From NCBI GenBank assembly GCA_965223985.1, contig OZ245030.1, forward strand, positions 186,001-250,000: DNA of 64,000 bases, read 5' to 3'. Origin of the DNA: JAPPKS01 sp963667895 (GTDB taxonomy: Bacteria; Poribacteria; WGA-4E; PCPOR2b). Below the pieces are notes generated by a model. It made no database searches. It was not told the origin of the DNA and worked only from the letters and a program-made list of their open reading frames with translations. Below, in pieces: positions 63,047 through 64,000 of the stretch. Position numbers and translations under genes: made by a program. Position 1 is the first letter of the stretch. Every line of letters begins with the position of its first letter.

Positions 63047-63814
63047 ATGGCATTGACCAATTTTTCTTTGACCGATAAGGTTGTGCTTGTCACAGGCGCA
63101 GGACGAGGAATCGGAAAATCGATTGCGCTCGCCTGTGGCGAAGCCGGAGCGGATGTAGCTCTGGGGAGTCGTACATTAGGCGAGGTTGAGGAAGCGGCGG
63201 AGCAAATTCGCCAATTAGGACGGCGCGCGGAGGCATGGTTACTGGACGTGACACAGATTTCGAGCATTCAGGGGTTTGTGCGAAAATCAGTTGATGCCTT
63301 TGGGCGTGTTGATGTGTTAGTTAACAATGCTGGTTTCAACAAAATTAAGCCTGCCCTTGAGGTGACCGAAGATGAGTTTGACTACATCGTTGATGTGAAC
63401 TATAAGGGTACTTTCTTCATGAGCCAAGTTGCGGCGAAGACGATGATTGACAATCGGGTTGAGGGGAGGGTTATCAACATCAGTTCGCAAGTCGGCATTG
63501 TTGGAGGCCCCCTACGCGCGCCTTACTGCGGCGCGAAAGGGGCAGTGTGTCAAGTTACAAAGGCGTTGGCAGCAGAGTGGGCACCGCACAAGATTACAGT
63601 CAATGCGGTTGCGCCCACTGTTACTCGTACACCACTTGCAGAAGTGGCGATGCAGAACCCGGAGTTTCGCAAGATGACACTTGAAAAGATTCTCGTAGGA
63701 CGCCTCGCTGAACCGGAGGAAATTGCCGCTGCAGTTCTGTATCTCGCTAGTGATTCCGCTAGTATGGTCACCGGGCATACGCTCGTAGTCGATGGCGGCT
63801 GGACAGCAGTCTAA
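63047..63814 (+). CDS. Short-chain dehydrogenase/reductase
   Basis: 255 residues. 'LVTGAGRGIGKSIALACG' (NAD(P) site), 'DVLVNNAGFN', Ser in 'VINISSQVGIVGG', Tyr/Lys in 'YCGAKGAVCQV' and the C-terminal 'VTGHTLVVDGGWTAV'. 'LGSRTLGEVEEAAEQ' after strand 2 has the Arg typical of NADP users. It is close to gluconate 5-dehydrogenase/2-deoxy-gluconate dehydrogenase-type SDRs, but no sugar genes are adjacent. The ATG is preceded by GAAGGGAATC. Confidence 0.85.
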   Translation: MALTNFSLTDKVVLVTGAGRGIGKSIALACGEAGADVALGSRTLGEVEEAAEQIRQLGRRAEAWLLDVTQISSIQGFVRKSVDAFGRVDVLVNNAGFNKIKPALEVTEDEFDYIVDVNYKGTFFMSQVAAKTMIDNRVEGRVINISSQVGIVGGPLRAPYCGAKGAVCQVTKALAAEWAPHKITVNAVAPTVTRTPLAEVAMQNPEFRKMTLEKILVGRLAEPEEIAAAVLYLASDSASMVTGHTLVVDGGWTAV

Positions 63815-63879
63815 CAGATGAATCGCATCGCTGTTACCGTACTTTTTGTCAATTAACCACGTTAAGAGCAGGACAGTCA

Positions 63880-64000
63880 TTGAAAATTCTATTCATTGGA
63901 GATATTGTTGGGCGTCCTGGGCGGGAAGCCGCTCTGACGCTCATGCCTAGTCTGTCTCACAGACATGGCCCTTTCGATTTTGTGATAGTCAACGCTGAAA
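63880..64000 (+). CDS. YmdB-family metallophosphoesterase, start only
   Basis: The last 121 bases encode 'MKILFIGDIVGRPGREAALT' and continue to the window edge. This is the start of the TIGR00282/YmdB-type metallophosphoesterases: the Asp-Ile-Val-Gly-Arg-Pro-Gly-Arg block holds the first metal-binding Asp. TTG 63880 follows AGGA by 6 bases. Most of the ~260-residue protein lies outside the window. Confidence 0.8.
   Translation, partial: MKILFIGDIVGRPGREAALTLMPSLSHRHGPFDFVIVNAE

Overview
The window most resembles a Candidatus Poribacteria genome (inference). The housekeeping genes are bacterial and diverged. Around them are families common in that lineage: a DUF6785-type membrane protein, a PhyH dioxygenase behind a VOC protein, Gfo/Idh and SDR oxidoreductases, and a WD40 remnant ending in a FlgD-like 'FPNLFNP...SGVYFYQL' domain. 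No rRNA or tRNA gene was seen.

Left core (1-21.6 kb). The end of a type II secretion-like operon (PilO/GspM-like, GspC/PilP-like and a secretin with six N1-type repeats) is followed by an MFS transporter. Minus-strand genes then encode a periplasmic TPR protein, DNA polymerase III delta-prime, thymidylate kinase, a PfkB kinase, the AdoMet-cycle pair metK-ahcY and an S1 protein with an acidic extension. The metK leader holds a candidate pseudoknot RNA. Next come a DUF6785 protein, methylmalonate-semialdehyde dehydrogenase and a nucleoside deoxyribosyltransferase.

Accessory island (about 21.6-46.4 kb). Two copies of a diverged ~160-bp repeat (21.6 and 37.9 kb) bracket much of it. It holds a terminase pair with no portal or capsid genes, an Nmad3-like protein, an HTH-TPR protein, TPR and membrane genes, a nuclease-methyltransferase restriction enzyme beside a truncated type ISP-like C-terminus, and a ParB-like pair with an upstream inverted repeat. 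It also holds a mini J-domain protein behind a gene split by a fresh 1.09-kb IS, an amber-inactivated tyrosine recombinase fragment, a 22-residue-repeat protein, an RHH protein, an FRG-TPR protein and a Toprim primase-like protein. Pseudogenes and GTAGGTTGGG-type dispersed repeats are frequent. It looks like layered remnants of phage, plasmid or ICE elements.

Right core (46.9-64 kb). VOC-PhyH, GlnRS, a Gfo/Idh oxidoreductase and the infC-rpmI-rplT operon come first; IF-3 probably starts at AUU. A T-box leader with a Phe UUC specifier then precedes pheS-pheT. After these come cutA, a PAP2-like protein, SDRs, a decayed WD40 gene between two palindromic repeats, selD (which itself reads an in-frame UGA as selenocysteine), pyrE and the start of a YmdB-type phosphoesterase.
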